64,000 bases of DNA from Myroides phaeus (GCF_009799805.1 NZ_CP047050.1:448001-512000), one strand, 5' to 3'. Shown: positions 39,465-47,990, counted from the stretch's first letter. The notes: generated from the sequence alone by a model not told the origin. Made by a program: numbers and translations.

Positions 39465-39953
39465 CTATTCTTCGTCTTTAAATTGGTTTTTAAGAGCTGA
39501 AATAACTCTTTGAGCTGGAGATTGAAGTAATCCAATGATTTCTCCAATAACTTCTTCTTTAGATTTAATAGCTACTAATGTCTCTAATAAGTTCTCACCT
39601 ACATACACTTCTTCCATGATGTAAGCTCCTTTGATAGCTGGTTTCTCAGCTTTCTTTCTGAACTCTTTAATAACTTTAGCTGGTGCGTTAGCAACATCAG
39701 CAAACATAATAGCACTATTTCCTTTTAAGATAGAAGGTAACTCCTCATAACCTCTGTCAGAAGACTCCATTGCTTTTGCAAGCAAAGTGTTTTTAACTAC
39801 TTCTAATTTAATTCCAGCTTTGTTACAAGCTTTTCTAAAGTTTGAAGTAACTTCCGCATTAAGTCCTGATATATCAGTGATATAGAAGATGTTTGATTCA
39901 GCTAATTTAGCTTTTAACTCTTCAATCGCTACTGCTTTTTGTTCTCTAGTCAT
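39465..39953 (-). CDS. rplJ: 50S ribosomal protein L10
   Basis: A 162-residue stalk base protein that binds 23S rRNA and L12 dimers. The family N-terminus TREQKAVAIEELKAKL and LEVVKNTLLAKA are present; the C-terminal helix (PAQRVISALKNQF) binds L12. The leader before it is only 23 bp after rplA, too short for the large E. coli-type L10 regulatory fold. Confidence 0.97.
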   Translation of the reverse strand: MTREQKAVAIEELKAKLAESNIFYITDISGLNAEVTSNFRKACNKAGIKLEVVKNTLLAKAMESSDRGYEELPSILKGNSAIMFADVANAPAKVIKEFRKKAEKPAIKGAYIMEEVYVGENLLETLVAIKSKEEVIGEIIGLLQSPAQRVISALKNQFKDEE

Positions 39954-39976
39954 ACGTGAAATTTTTTATTTACCAA

Positions 39977-40666
39977 TTATACTGCTTTAGGATCTAAAGC
40001 AATAGCAGGGCTCATAGTACTAGATATATGAATAGACTTGATATAAGTACCCTTAGCTGCAGTTGGTTTTAATTTGATTAATGTTTGAATAAGTTCAGCC
40101 GCGTTCTCAGTAATTTTATCAGCATCAAAAGACACTTTACCAACAGAAGCGTGAACAATTCCAGTTTTATCAACTTTAAAATCGATTTTACCAGCTTTTA
40201 CTTCTTGAACAGCTTTCGCTACGTCCATAGTAACTGTACCTGTCTTAGGGTTTGGCATTAAACCTCTTGGTCCTAAAATACGACCTAAAGGACCTAATTT
40301 ACCCATAACAGCAGGCATAGTGATGATAACATCAACATCTGTCCAACCGTCTTTAATTTTTTGAAGGTACTCATCTAGTCCAACATAGTCAGCACCAGCA
40401 GCTTTAGCTTCAGCTTCTTTATCAGGAGTAACTAATGCTAACACTCTAACATCTTTACCTGTACCGTGAGGTAAAGTAACTACACCACGCACCATTTGAT
40501 TTGCTTTACGAGGGTCTACACCTAAACGTACAGCGATATCTACAGATTCGTCAAATTTTGCAGAAGCAACTTCTTTTAATAATACAGATGCACTTTTCAA
40601 AGAATATAAAGTATTCTTTTCAATTTTTGCAGCAGCTTCTTTTTGCTTTTTCGTTAATTTTGCCAT
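39977..40666 (-). CDS. rplA: 50S ribosomal protein L1
   Basis: A 229-residue protein of the mobile L1 stalk. The signature [24 protein letters not shown] is intact. It lies 18 bp after rplK, in the standard rplK-rplA order. In other bacteria L1 represses its own operon; nothing visible here tests that. Confidence 0.98.
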   Translation of the reverse strand: MAKLTKKQKEAAAKIEKNTLYSLKSASVLLKEVASAKFDESVDIAVRLGVDPRKANQMVRGVVTLPHGTGKDVRVLALVTPDKEAEAKAAGADYVGLDEYLQKIKDGWTDVDVIITMPAVMGKLGPLGRILGPRGLMPNPKTGTVTMDVAKAVQEVKAGKIDFKVDKTGIVHASVGKVSFDADKITENAAELIQTLIKLKPTAAKGTYIKSIHISSTMSPAIALDPKAV

Positions 40667-40684
40667 TTCTTCTTTCTTTTACAA

Positions 40685-41122
40685 TTAAAAAGGAGCATTT
40701 CCTGTTACTGTTATTCCCATAGATCTTGCAGTACCAGCTATCATACTCATAGCCGCTTCAACAGTAAATGCATTTAAATCAGGCATTTTGTCTTCCGCAA
40801 TAGCACGTACTTGTTCCCAAGTAACGCTTGCTACTTTTTTTCTATTAGGCTCACCAGATCCAGTTTTCACTTTCGCAGCCTCTAATAATTGAACAGCAGC
40901 AGGTGGCGTCTTAACAACAAAGTCAAATGATTTGTCTTTGTACACAGTAATTTGTACTGGTAAAACTTTACCGGGTTTATCTTGTGTTCTTGCATTGAAT
41001 TGTTTACAGAACTCCATGATGTTAACTCCAGCAGCCCCCAAAGCAGGTCCAACCGGTGGCGAAGGATTCGCAGCACCTCCCTTAACTTGTAGTTTAACTA
41101 CTTTACTAATTTCTTTTGCCAT
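40685..41122 (-). CDS. rplK: 50S ribosomal protein L11
   Basis: A 145-residue protein of the GTPase-associated centre. N-terminal [27 protein letters not shown] and C-terminal rRNA-binding GTARSMGI are present. It follows nusG after 55 bp. Confidence 0.98.
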   Translation of the reverse strand: MAKEISKVVKLQVKGGAANPSPPVGPALGAAGVNIMEFCKQFNARTQDKPGKVLPVQITVYKDKSFDFVVKTPPAAVQLLEAAKVKTGSGEPNRKKVASVTWEQVRAIAEDKMPDLNAFTVEAAMSMIAGTARSMGITVTGNAPF

Positions 41123-41177
41123 TTCTTAAAAAATTTGGCACATCTCAATTGGAAGCAAGATGTGTATGTATGTAACA

Positions 41178-41732
41178 TTATAATTTTTCTACTTGCGTAA
41201 AGCTTAACTCCAATGGTGTTTTTCTTCCGAAAATCTTAACCATTACTTCAAGCTTGCGTTTCTCTTCATTAATGTTTTCGATTGTACCATCAAATCCATT
41301 AAATGGTCCATCTGTAACTTTAACAGACTCACCAACAGTGTAAGGGATTGCTCCTTTGTCAACTTTAACAGCTAACTCATCAACTCTACCTAACATTCTG
41401 TTTACTTCTGATTCTCTCAATGGAACTGGTTCTCCACCTCTGGTCTCACCTAAGAAACCGATAACTCCATTGATTGATTTAATAACGTGAGGAACCTCAC
41501 CTGTCAAACTTGCTTCAATCATTACATAGCCTGGGAAGTAAACACGATCTGTAGTTTTCTTTTTACCATCTTTATTAATTGTAACAACTTTCTCAGTTGG
41601 TACTAAAACTTGTGATAAGTAATCAGCTAAACCTAAGCGAGAGATTTCAGATTCAATATAATTTTTAACCTTATTCTCTTGTCCACTTACCGCACGAACC
41701 ACATACCATTTTTTGACACTTGTATCAGCCAT
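41178..41732 (-). CDS. nusG: transcription termination/antitermination factor NusG
   Basis: A 184-residue factor with an NGN domain (WYVVRAVSGQENKVKNYIE, FPGYVMIE) and a C-terminal KOW domain (VTDGPFNGFDGTIENI). It binds the RNA polymerase clamp. Normal length, 18 bp after secE. Confidence 0.97.
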   Translation of the reverse strand: MADTSVKKWYVVRAVSGQENKVKNYIESEISRLGLADYLSQVLVPTEKVVTINKDGKKKTTDRVYFPGYVMIEASLTGEVPHVIKSINGVIGFLGETRGGEPVPLRESEVNRMLGRVDELAVKVDKGAIPYTVGESVKVTDGPFNGFDGTIENINEEKRKLEVMVKIFGRKTPLELSFTQVEKL

Positions 41733-41750
41733 AATATTTTTTTTATTTCC

Positions 41751-41948
41751 TTATGCTCTCGCCCAACTATAAAACACTCCTAAAACTTTACCAAACCCTG
41801 AATCTACTCCCCAAGTTGCAAGGGAAAATAAGATAGCAAAGACAGCAACAATTATAGTGTATCGTTGAACATCTGACCACGGAGACCAAGTAACATTACT
41901 TTTTAACTCCGTAAAAGCCTCTGATATGTAATTAAAAACTTTTGCCAT
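41751..41948 (-). CDS. secE: preprotein translocase subunit SecE
   Basis: A 65-residue single-span inner-membrane subunit of SecYEG. Cytoplasmic segment AFTELKSNVTWSPWSDVQRYT followed by one transmembrane helix. The short form is usual outside the gammaproteobacteria. Directly downstream of tRNA-Trp. Confidence 0.93.
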   Translation of the reverse strand: MAKVFNYISEAFTELKSNVTWSPWSDVQRYTIIVAVFAILFSLATWGVDSGFGKVLGVFYSWARA

Positions 41949-41964
41949 GATTATATTGTTTTTG

Positions 41965-42035
41965 CACGGGTGGAGGGATTCGAACCCCCATCAACGGTTT
42001 TGGAGACCGCTATTCTACCCTTGAACTACACCCGT
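41965..42035 (-). tRNA. tRNA-Trp (anticodon CCA)
   Basis: Cloverleaf on the minus strand: acceptor ACGGGTG/CACCCGT with discriminator G, anticodon stem GCGGT/ACCGT with loop CTCCAAA, T arm GGGGGTTCGAATCCC. The 3' CCA is not encoded. 71 nt. Confidence 0.97.
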
Positions 42036-42044
42036 TTGTTAATA

Positions 42045-42072
42045 AAAGTCAGTGGCCTAAACCACTGACTTT
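42045..42072 (-). terminator. hairpin terminator between tuf and tRNA-Trp
   Basis: Perfect 11-bp stem AAAGTCAGTGG / CCACTGACTTT with a 6-nt loop, followed by a short T-run on the minus strand. Probably ends most tuf transcripts; read-through to tRNA-Trp-secE is possible. Confidence 0.75.
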
Positions 42073-42098
42073 CTAATTTATGTTTAATCTCAGAAAGA

Positions 42099-43286
42099 TT
42101 AGTCAATAATTTCAGTAACCTGACCAGCACCTACTGTTCTACCTCCTTCACGGATAGCGAAACGTAAACCTACTGATAATGCGATTGGGCTTAATAACTC
42201 AACAGTGATAGTTAAGTTATCTCCAGGCATAACCATCTCAGTTCCTTCTGGTAATTGGATTGTTCCAGTTACGTCAGTTGTACGAACGTAGAATTGAGGA
42301 CGGTAGTTATTGTGGAATGGAGTGTGACGTCCACCTTCTTCTTTTTTCAAGATATAAACCTCAGCTTTGAATTTAGCGTGTGGTTTAACTGAACCTGGTT
42401 TACAAATAACCATACCACGACGGATATCAGTTTTGTCAATACCTCTCAATAATAAACCTACGTTATCTCCAGCTTCTCCACGGTCTAAGATTTTACGGAA
42501 CATCTCAACTCCTGTAATAGTAGAAGTTAATTTGTCAGCTCCCATACCGATGATTTCAACAGCATCTCCTGTATTAGCAACTCCAGTTTCGATACGTCCT
42601 GTAGCAACAGTTCCACGTCCTGTAATTGTAAATACGTCTTCTACTGGCATTAAGAATGGTTTTTCGTTGTCACGTACTGGCTCTTCGATCCATTTGTCAA
42701 CTTCTTCCATTAATTCTAATAATGCATCAACCCATTTTTGCTCTCCGTTTAAAGCTCCTAAAGCAGATCCTTTAACTACTGGTCCATTATCACCGTCGTA
42801 TTGGTAGAAAGATAATAAATCTCTAATTTCCATTTCAACAAGCTCTAATAACTCAGCGTCATCTACTAAGTCAACTTTGTTCATGAATACAACAATTCTT
42901 GGAATACCAACTTGGCGTCCTAATAAGATGTGCTCACGAGTTTGTGGCATTGGACCATCAGTTGCAGCAACTACTAAAATTGCTCCATCCATTTGCGCTG
43001 CTCCAGTTACCATGTTCTTAACGTAATCCGCGTGACCTGGACAGTCTACGTGCGCGTAGTGACGATTAGCTGTTTGGTATTCAACGTGAGAAGTATTAAT
43101 TGTAATACCACGCTCTTTTTCTTCTGGTGCGTTATCAATTGAATCAAACGAACGAGCTTCTGAAAATCCTGCTTCAGCTAAAACTTTAGTAATAGCAGCA
43201 GTAGTAGTAGTTTTACCGTGATCCACGTGTCCGATAGTACCGATGTTTAAGTGCGGTTTCGAACGGTCAAAAGTTTCCTTTGCCAT
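42099..43286 (-). CDS. tuf: translation elongation factor Tu
   Basis: A 395-residue GTPase that delivers aminoacyl-tRNA. P-loop GHVDHGKT (19-26), switch [13 protein letters not shown], switch [14 protein letters not shown] and the tRNA-binding C-terminal domains are intact. Located between tRNA-Thr(GGT) and tRNA-Trp, the classical tRNA-tufB arrangement. Confidence 0.99.
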   Translation of the reverse strand: MAKETFDRSKPHLNIGTIGHVDHGKTTTTAAITKVLAEAGFSEARSFDSIDNAPEEKERGITINTSHVEYQTANRHYAHVDCPGHADYVKNMVTGAAQMDGAILVVAATDGPMPQTREHILLGRQVGIPRIVVFMNKVDLVDDAELLELVEMEIRDLLSFYQYDGDNGPVVKGSALGALNGEQKWVDALLELMEEVDKWIEEPVRDNEKPFLMPVEDVFTITGRGTVATGRIETGVANTGDAVEIIGMGADKLTSTITGVEMFRKILDRGEAGDNVGLLLRGIDKTDIRRGMVICKPGSVKPHAKFKAEVYILKKEEGGRHTPFHNNYRPQFYVRTTDVTGTIQLPEGTEMVMPGDNLTITVELLSPIALSVGLRFAIREGGRTVGAGQVTEIID

Positions 43287-43323
43287 GATTTAATAATTTA
43301 ATCTTAGTTATATAATTAGTGTT

Positions 43324-43350
43324 CAAATATAATAAAAAAACCTGAGCCAA
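43324..43350 (-). promoter_or_regulatory. possible tuf promoter overlapping tRNA-Thr
   Basis: On the minus strand TTG (43350-43348) lies inside the tRNA-Thr acceptor region, then a 16-bp spacer and TATATTTG (43331-43324). The spacer is one base short of the usual 17-23. The predicted leader to tuf is about 30 nt. Confidence 0.4.
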
Positions 43351-43416
43351 TGACGGGATTTGAACCCGTGACCTCTTCCTTACCAAGGAAGCACTCTACC
43401 CCTGAGCTACACCGGC
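43345..43416 (-). tRNA. tRNA-Thr (anticodon GGT)
   Basis: Acceptor GCCGGTG/CATTGGC (two G-T pairs), anticodon stem CTTCC/GGAAG with loop TTGGTAA, T arm ACGGGTTCAAATCCCGT. No encoded CCA. 72 nt. Confidence 0.97.
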
Positions 43417-43434
43417 TAATGCCTCTTATTTCTG

Positions 43435-43515
43435 TGGGGAGAGCAGGATTCGAACCTGCGAAGGTTACCCAACGGATTTACAGTCCGTCCTCGTTGGCCG
43501 CTTGAGTATCTCCCC
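43435..43515 (-). tRNA. tRNA-Tyr (anticodon GTA)
   Basis: Acceptor GGGGAGA/TCTCCCC with discriminator A, anticodon loop CTGTAAA in the stem GGA/TCC region, a long type II variable arm, and T arm GCAGGTTCGAATCCTGC. No encoded CCA. 81 nt. Confidence 0.97.
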
Positions 43516-43546
43516 TCAAACATTTTGTTTGATTTTTTTTCTTTTG

Positions 43547-43620
43547 AGCCAGTGGAGGGACTCGAACCCACGACCTGCTGATTACAAATCAGCTGCTCTA
43601 GCCAGCTGAGCTACACCGGC
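43547..43620 (-). tRNA. tRNA-Thr (anticodon TGT)
   Basis: Acceptor GCCGGTG/CACTGGC, anticodon stem GCTGA/TCAGC with loop TTTGTAA, T arm GTGGGTTCGAGTCCC. No encoded CCA. First RNA gene of the cluster, 74 nt. Confidence 0.97.
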
Positions 43621-43638
43621 TTTTTCTTCTCAATAGAA

Positions 43639-43662
43639 AAAGTCCGCTATTTCTAACGGACT
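43639..43662 (-). terminator. intrinsic terminator after hpf
   Basis: Stem AGTCCG/CGGACT followed on the minus strand by five T, 54-77 bp past the hpf stop. It overlaps the expected start site of the tRNA cluster promoter. Confidence 0.65.
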
Positions 43663-43663
43663 G

Positions 43664-43697
43664 CAAATGTATATATTTTATTGATTAAAAAAAACAA
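43664..43697 (-). promoter_or_regulatory. likely promoter of the tRNA-tuf cluster
   Basis: On the minus strand TTG (43697-43695), 23-bp spacer, TACATTTG (43671-43664), about 45 bp before the first tRNA. The spacer is at the upper limit of the consensus. Confidence 0.5.
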
Positions 43698-43715
43698 TTT
43701 ACTTATTTTTTTACA

Positions 43716-44015
43716 TTAATGTGATTTCGTTTTCTCCTTGAATTTCACAACTAAACGCTCTAAGGCATCGGTTCCTGCATCCACACTCTCTTCAAAACTC
43801 TTGCAAGTTTTCTTAACAACCATTTCATCTCCTGGTACCAGTAATTTCATCTCTGCTACTTTGTTTTCTTTCTCATTGGTATTTTCTAATTTCAAAAACA
43901 CATCTACTGAAATTACCTTATCATAAAACTTTTCAAGTTTAGATAAACGCTCATTTACAAAATCTACTAATTTTCGATCTACATTAAAATTAATGGCTTG
44001 AATGTTAACTTTCAT
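43716..44015 (-). CDS. hpf: ribosome hibernation promoting factor, short form (HPF/RaiA)
   Basis: A 99-residue protein of the short HPF/YfiA type that binds the decoding region of 30S subunits in slow growth and promotes inactive ribosomes. N-terminal MKVNIQAINFNVDRKLVDFVNERLSKLEKF and the loop PGDEMVVKKTCKSFEESVD are typical. It follows xerC after 24 bp and is probably co-transcribed. No long-form C-terminal domain. Confidence 0.9.
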   Translation of the reverse strand: MKVNIQAINFNVDRKLVDFVNERLSKLEKFYDKVISVDVFLKLENTNEKENKVAEMKLLVPGDEMVVKKTCKSFEESVDAGTDALERLVVKFKEKTKSH

Positions 44016-44039
44016 AAATAACTAATTAAATGGTTAATT

Positions 44040-44936
44040 TTACTTTTTCTTCATTCGAGGATGAGCCCCTTGGTAAACTTTTTTCAACTCTTTCAAGTTT
44101 ATTTGCGCATAACCTTGCGTTGTTCCCAAACTCTCGTGCCCCATCAACTCCTTTATCGAATTGATATCTGCTCCATTCTCTAATAAATGTGTAGCAAATG
44201 AATGTCGCAACACGTGTGGACTTTTCTTCTCCTTCGTTGTTGCATTACTAAAGTAGCGATTTATAACCCGATAAACAAACATTTCATTGATTTTGTTACC
44301 TTTTTCATTAACCAACAAACTGTCGTTTTTAGCCATATTACTCATAACCAAGCCTCTAACACTAATATATTTTTTTAGTATTTTCTCAACTACCTGAACC
44401 ATAGGTATAACACGGACTTTATCTCCCTTTCCAAGAACTTTAACTTGATGCTGATAAAAATCCACATCACTTATTTTCAATGCTACCAACTCTGCTCTAC
44501 GTAAACCTAAACAATAAAGCATTTCTACAATTAGTAAATCTCTAATCGAGTTAAAATCCTCTAACCCATCTAACATCTCTCTCACTGCATCAATTTCATT
44601 TACAGAAAAAGGTAATTGAAGTTTCTTCTCTACTTTCAACGAACGATGAAGTTGCAAAGGACTAACCTCTACTTCTTCTATTTTTTGCAAAAACTTGTAA
44701 TAAGAACGTAACGAGCTCATTTTTCTATTAATCGAACGATTACTAACTCCCTGCTCAGATAATTCTACTATCCACAATCGCACACCATCATACTTAACAG
44801 TCAAATAATCTAAATCTTTCAATGCTAAAAAATCCACATAAGTAACTATATCATATTCATAAGCCTTAATTGTTTCAGCAGAATAATTTTTCTCTTTATA
44901 CAAATACTCGATAAATCTTTCTAAATTTTTATCCAT
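44040..44936 (-). CDS. xerC: tyrosine recombinase XerC/XerD family
   Basis: A 298-residue site-specific recombinase. N-terminal SAM-like core-binding domain (1-95) and catalytic residues R146 (GLRRAEL), K170, H241 and R244 (HVLRHSFATHLL), H267 (GHESL) and nucleophile Y276. The length and the absence of an adjacent mobile element favour a housekeeping dimer-resolution enzyme acting at dif. XerC versus XerD cannot be decided here. Its ATG directly follows the T-run of the rpsU terminator. Confidence 0.9.
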   Translation of the reverse strand: MDKNLERFIEYLYKEKNYSAETIKAYEYDIVTYVDFLALKDLDYLTVKYDGVRLWIVELSEQGVSNRSINRKMSSLRSYYKFLQKIEEVEVSPLQLHRSLKVEKKLQLPFSVNEIDAVREMLDGLEDFNSIRDLLIVEMLYCLGLRRAELVALKISDVDFYQHQVKVLGKGDKVRVIPMVQVVEKILKKYISVRGLVMSNMAKNDSLLVNEKGNKINEMFVYRVINRYFSNATTKEKKSPHVLRHSFATHLLENGADINSIKELMGHESLGTTQGYAQINLKELKKVYQGAHPRMKKK

Positions 44937-44940
44937 AAAA

Positions 44941-44980
44941 AAACCGTTACAACAAAGTTAGTACTTTATTATAACGGTTT
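44941..44980 (-). terminator. intrinsic terminator after rpsU
   Basis: Stem AAACCGTTA / TAACGGTTT with a 22-nt loop, followed by a long T-run on the minus strand that abuts the xerC start codon. The loop contains a -7-like TAACTTTG (44960-44953). Confidence 0.7.
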
Positions 44981-45001
44981 AGTATAAATTTGTTCACATT
45001 A

Positions 45002-45196
45002 CTAGATTTCTACTGAATCACGTAAGTGTTGAACGTATGCAGCTTTCTGCATTTTGTCTCTTTTTAAAACAGATGGTTTTGAGAAGTGTTGACGAGATCT
45101 TAACTGACGTAATGTCCCAGTTCTGTCAAATTTTCTTTTGTAGCGCTTAAGTGCTCTATCAATATTTTCTCCATCTTTAATTGGAATGATCAACAT
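45002..45196 (-). CDS. rpsU: 30S ribosomal protein S21
   Basis: A 64-residue protein (MLIIPIKDGENIDRALKRYKRKFDRTG...). The start at 45196 is supported by the family N-terminus, by AGGAGGTG just upstream and by a promoter whose start site lies downstream of any longer frame; the in-frame extension to 45268 is rejected. In Bacteroidota ribosomes bS21 helps occlude the anti-Shine-Dalgarno, and a strong Shine-Dalgarno on rpsU mRNA is known to permit autoregulation; this gene fits that pattern. A terminator follows. Confidence 0.95.
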   Translation of the reverse strand: MLIIPIKDGENIDRALKRYKRKFDRTGTLRQLRSRQHFSKPSVLKRDKMQKAAYVQHLRDSVEI

Positions 45197-45205
45197 GTTT
45201 TCATA

Positions 45206-45213
45206 CACCTCCT
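45206..45213 (-). promoter_or_regulatory. strong Shine-Dalgarno of rpsU
   Basis: AGGAGGTG on the minus strand, with 9 nt between it and the rpsU ATG. I saw no comparable site at the other starts checked in this window. Confidence 0.85.
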
Positions 45214-45226
45214 CTCGTTTGTGGTG

Positions 45227-45256
45227 CAAAAGTAATCCTTTTTTTAAACAGCACAA
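45227..45256 (-). promoter_or_regulatory. rpsU promoter
   Basis: On the minus strand TTG (45256-45254), 19-bp spacer, TACTTTTG (45234-45227): a consensus Bacteroidota promoter. The predicted leader of about 24 nt contains the Shine-Dalgarno. Confidence 0.8.
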
Positions 45257-45273
45257 TAAAAAAAACACCTTTT

Positions 45274-46023
45274 TTAATTATTTGTTAGCCAAACTTTAAA
45301 TTCAATTACTCGCTCCCTACTTACAATCACTTCTTCTTTATATGATTCTAACACGATTTTGAGTCTTGATGTTGATAGTTGCAGAATCTCTTTTATAAAA
45401 CTTAAAGCAACTACCTCTTTGCGATTTACACGATAAAACACCTTCGGATCAAGAGTTTCAACGACATTCTCAATAGAAGAATCATCTAATAAATATGAAC
45501 GCCCTTCATTTGTATGAATATAAATACCTCTATCTTCTCGAAACACACAAACCACATCTTCAATTGCAACTAATTTAATTTGCATGCCCAATTTAATTAC
45601 AAATCTTTTTATATAGTTATCATTTTGAAAGTAATTTTTTATTTCTGACAATCCTGCAATAGTATTCAAACCTCTTGTAAGAAGCTTATTAATTGCACTC
45701 TTTAAATCTTCCTTTTCAATTGGTTTTAATAAATAATCAATACTATTGAGTTTAAAAGCTTTCAAGGCATATTGATCATAAGCTGTTACAAACACAATAG
45801 GGCATTTAATTTCTACTATATCAAAAACATCAAATGATACCCCATCTGATAACTGTACATCTGCTAATATCAAATCAGGCTCACTATTTTTTGAGAACCA
45901 CTGGATAGCATCAACTACAGAATAAAGTACTTGTTCTACTTTGTATCCCAACTCCTCCAATATTCTAACCAACAATCTTGCTGCTGGTTTTTCATCTTCT
46001 ATGATAACAATTCTCATATTCAC
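45274..46023 (-). CDS. LytTR-family response regulator
   Basis: A 249-residue two-component regulator. Receiver domain 1-125 with acidic pocket E9/D10 and phospho-acceptor D55 (LILADVQLSDG), then Thr/Ala and Lys positions in FVTAYD and LLKPIEKEDL. The LytTR DNA-binding domain occupies about 150-249 (FYRVNRKEVVALSFIKEI). Its start overlaps the kinase gene by 4 bp, so translation is coupled. Targets unknown; the TonB receptor locus upstream is the obvious candidate. Confidence 0.92.
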   Translation of the reverse strand: MNMRIVIIEDEKPAARLLVRILEELGYKVEQVLYSVVDAIQWFSKNSEPDLILADVQLSDGVSFDVFDIVEIKCPIVFVTAYDQYALKAFKLNSIDYLLKPIEKEDLKSAINKLLTRGLNTIAGLSEIKNYFQNDNYIKRFVIKLGMQIKLVAIEDVVCVFREDRGIYIHTNEGRSYLLDDSSIENVVETLDPKVFYRVNRKEVVALSFIKEILQLSTSRLKIVLESYKEEVIVSRERVIEFKVWLTNN

Positions 46024-47099
46024 AACATTTCAATAGGTAACTTAATCATAAAATATTTCTCACTATTTTCTACTAAAACTTCTTTATCATACTCTAAAGC
46101 ATAGCGTGATTTTAAATTCCTCAATCCTAATTTACTTGAATAGGTGTCCTCAACCTTACTCAGCTTATCATTCTTAATTACTAAAAACTCGTTATCTACT
46201 ATACTAATACTAACGTTTAATTTGCCTTGTGTGGGTATTGCATTATGTTTTATAATATTTTCTAAAATAGTTTGCATTGCTAAAGCAGGCATTGAATAAT
46301 TATAGAAGCTTTCAACTTCTTTAGATACCACAAAATCTATAGCATTTTCATAACGAACATTCATCAAATACATATAATCACGAGCAAATCTCATTTCCTC
46401 TCCTACTGTAGTCTTACTATTTTCGATTTGTTCAAGTACATAGCGATAAATATTTGTAAAAGATCGCGCAAATTGCTCTGCCTTCTGTGGGTCTTCCTGT
46501 ATAATACTGATAAGTACATTTAAGTTATTAAATAAAAAATGAGGAGAAAGTTGTTCTTTCAAACTATTAATCTCAGCCTGCTTAAGAGCTACTTCTATTT
46601 GCTCATTTCTAATTGCCAAATTCTTTATTCTATCATATAAGATAAATGCCAATACCGTCAACAAAACAAATATAGAGATTAAGATAATATATAGAAAATT
46701 CAAAAAAGTGAATCGCTCAGAGGTGAAAAAATCTATAAAACTAACTTTGTAAAACAATTTTAATAAAAGTGCCAAAAAAACATAATAGGAAATAATAGAA
46801 ACAGTTATCCCACTAAGAACAAAAACAACTTGTCTCTGCCAAAACTGCTTTTTTTTATTTTGAAAAAATACTTTATCAAATAAACTTACGACTGCATAAT
46901 TTGTCATATAAATCGCAAAACTTAATATCACCCCTAACAATGTATTTGTAGAAAACAAATAGGGACTGAATGAAGTTACCTTATTACTTTGACTATAAAA
47001 AATGTAAGCAAGAAAAACACTAATACACAGACTTACACAAAAAGCAATTAGTAAGTGCTTTCCAAGGGATACCCCTTGGTTATTCTTTATTCCTTTCAA
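46020..47099 (-). CDS. LytS-type membrane sensor histidine kinase
   Basis: A 359-residue kinase with four transmembrane helices (about 15-36, 50-75, 88-115, 133-156) and no large periplasmic sensor. The HisKA_3/His_kinase segment LKEQLSPHFLFNNLNVLISII carries H187. The ATPase part is short, with N-box LENIIKHNA and G-box SKLGLRNLKSRY. Pairs with the LytTR regulator just downstream. The signal is unknown and probably membrane-derived. Confidence 0.9.
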   Translation of the reverse strand: MKGIKNNQGVSLGKHLLIAFCVSLCISVFLAYIFYSQSNKVTSFSPYLFSTNTLLGVILSFAIYMTNYAVVSLFDKVFFQNKKKQFWQRQVVFVLSGITVSIISYYVFLALLLKLFYKVSFIDFFTSERFTFLNFLYIILISIFVLLTVLAFILYDRIKNLAIRNEQIEVALKQAEINSLKEQLSPHFLFNNLNVLISIIQEDPQKAEQFARSFTNIYRYVLEQIENSKTTVGEEMRFARDYMYLMNVRYENAIDFVVSKEVESFYNYSMPALAMQTILENIIKHNAIPTQGKLNVSISIVDNEFLVIKNDKLSKVEDTYSSKLGLRNLKSRYALEYDKEVLVENSEKYFMIKLPIEML

Positions 47100-47275
47100 A
47101 ATTTTCTAATTTTTTTTATTCAACAATATATTGCTAATTATTAGGTAGACGGTACTATAAGCACCTTAACAATACTGATCCTTAAAGCAGATGTTTTCGC
47201 AACTTGAGTGTCTCCTCTAAATTAGCAAATACACCTCAAAGAAATATTAATTTTTTTTGATATAATACTTACACT

Positions 47276-47895
47276 TCACTTCCCACAAGCTTCTTTTACT
47301 TTTATAGCTTGTTCATTTCCCCAACTTGGATAAAAGGGTTCCTCTGAAGTTAGACTGTCAAAATTCTTTACAGCACGATTAACTAACTCACAATAAGGAG
47401 CAGTATCTATTCCTGTAAATTTAGCAGATTGCAGATTAAAGTTTGCTTTCTGAAATAAGGCCCTTGGATTGTTCGGCTCGAGCAACAAGGCTTTGTCATA
47501 TAGAGCATTTACTTTACTTGACAGAGTCATTCCCTTACTCATAGGATCAGTTGTAATATCCAATGTCATATTCAAAGCATCTAAAATTAACCACTCAGCA
47601 CTTTCTTTTTTTCCACTTGAGTTTCAATCAACATAGCGTTTTGTTTTACTACTTTTTCTTTTTCCTCTGCATCTTTAATATTAAAACCTTCCGTTACTTG
47701 AATAAATACTTGATAGTAAAATGGAATCCAGTTATCCTTTTCTGTAGTAGCTATTCGTTCAAACATCGCTACAGCTTCTTTAGTATTCCCTTGTTTCCAT
47801 TCACCAAATGCTTTGTCCATCGCAGCACTATACTTACCCTGTGCGTTGACTACTAATCCTACAAGCAGTAAGCCAACTGTGATCCATTTTTTCAT
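47276..47895 (-). pseudogene. exported TPR-type protein split by a -1 frameshift at A AAA AAG
   Basis: Two frames make one protein. Frame 1 (47895-47587) has a signal peptide (WITVGLLLVGLVVNAQ) and the helical start, ending prematurely after 102 residues. Frame 2 (to 47276) carries the rest (DPMSKGMTLSSKVNALYDKALLLEPNNPRALF, YPSWGNEQAIKVKEACGK). A -1 shift at in-frame A AAA AAG (47611-47605) fuses them into 206 residues, the length I remember for the flavobacterial TPR family. Either a programmed frameshift, a real indel mutation, or a base-calling error in a run of seven A. It lies between the TonB receptor and kinase genes. Confidence 0.75.
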
Positions 47896-47990
47896 ATTTT
47901 TATTTTTATTAATACAGTAAAACTATTGACATCTACACTGCAAGAAAAAAGAAGATGTACCAACTGTTGATATCAATGTTTGAATTGCAA

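Noticed and set aside
39935..39976. E. coli-type L10 leader regulating rplJL
   Set aside because: The rplA-rplJ gap is 23 bp, too short for that fold.
43417..43434. Missing or degenerate tRNA-Gly in the cluster
   Set aside because: Only 18 bp lie between the flanking tRNAs, so no remnant is present.
44040..44936. Phage or integrative element integrase
   Set aside because: Housekeeping context with hpf and rpsU, typical Xer length, no attachment repeats or mobile genes.
45197..45268. N-terminal extension of rpsU
   Set aside because: It would begin upstream of the rpsU promoter and read through the Shine-Dalgarno.
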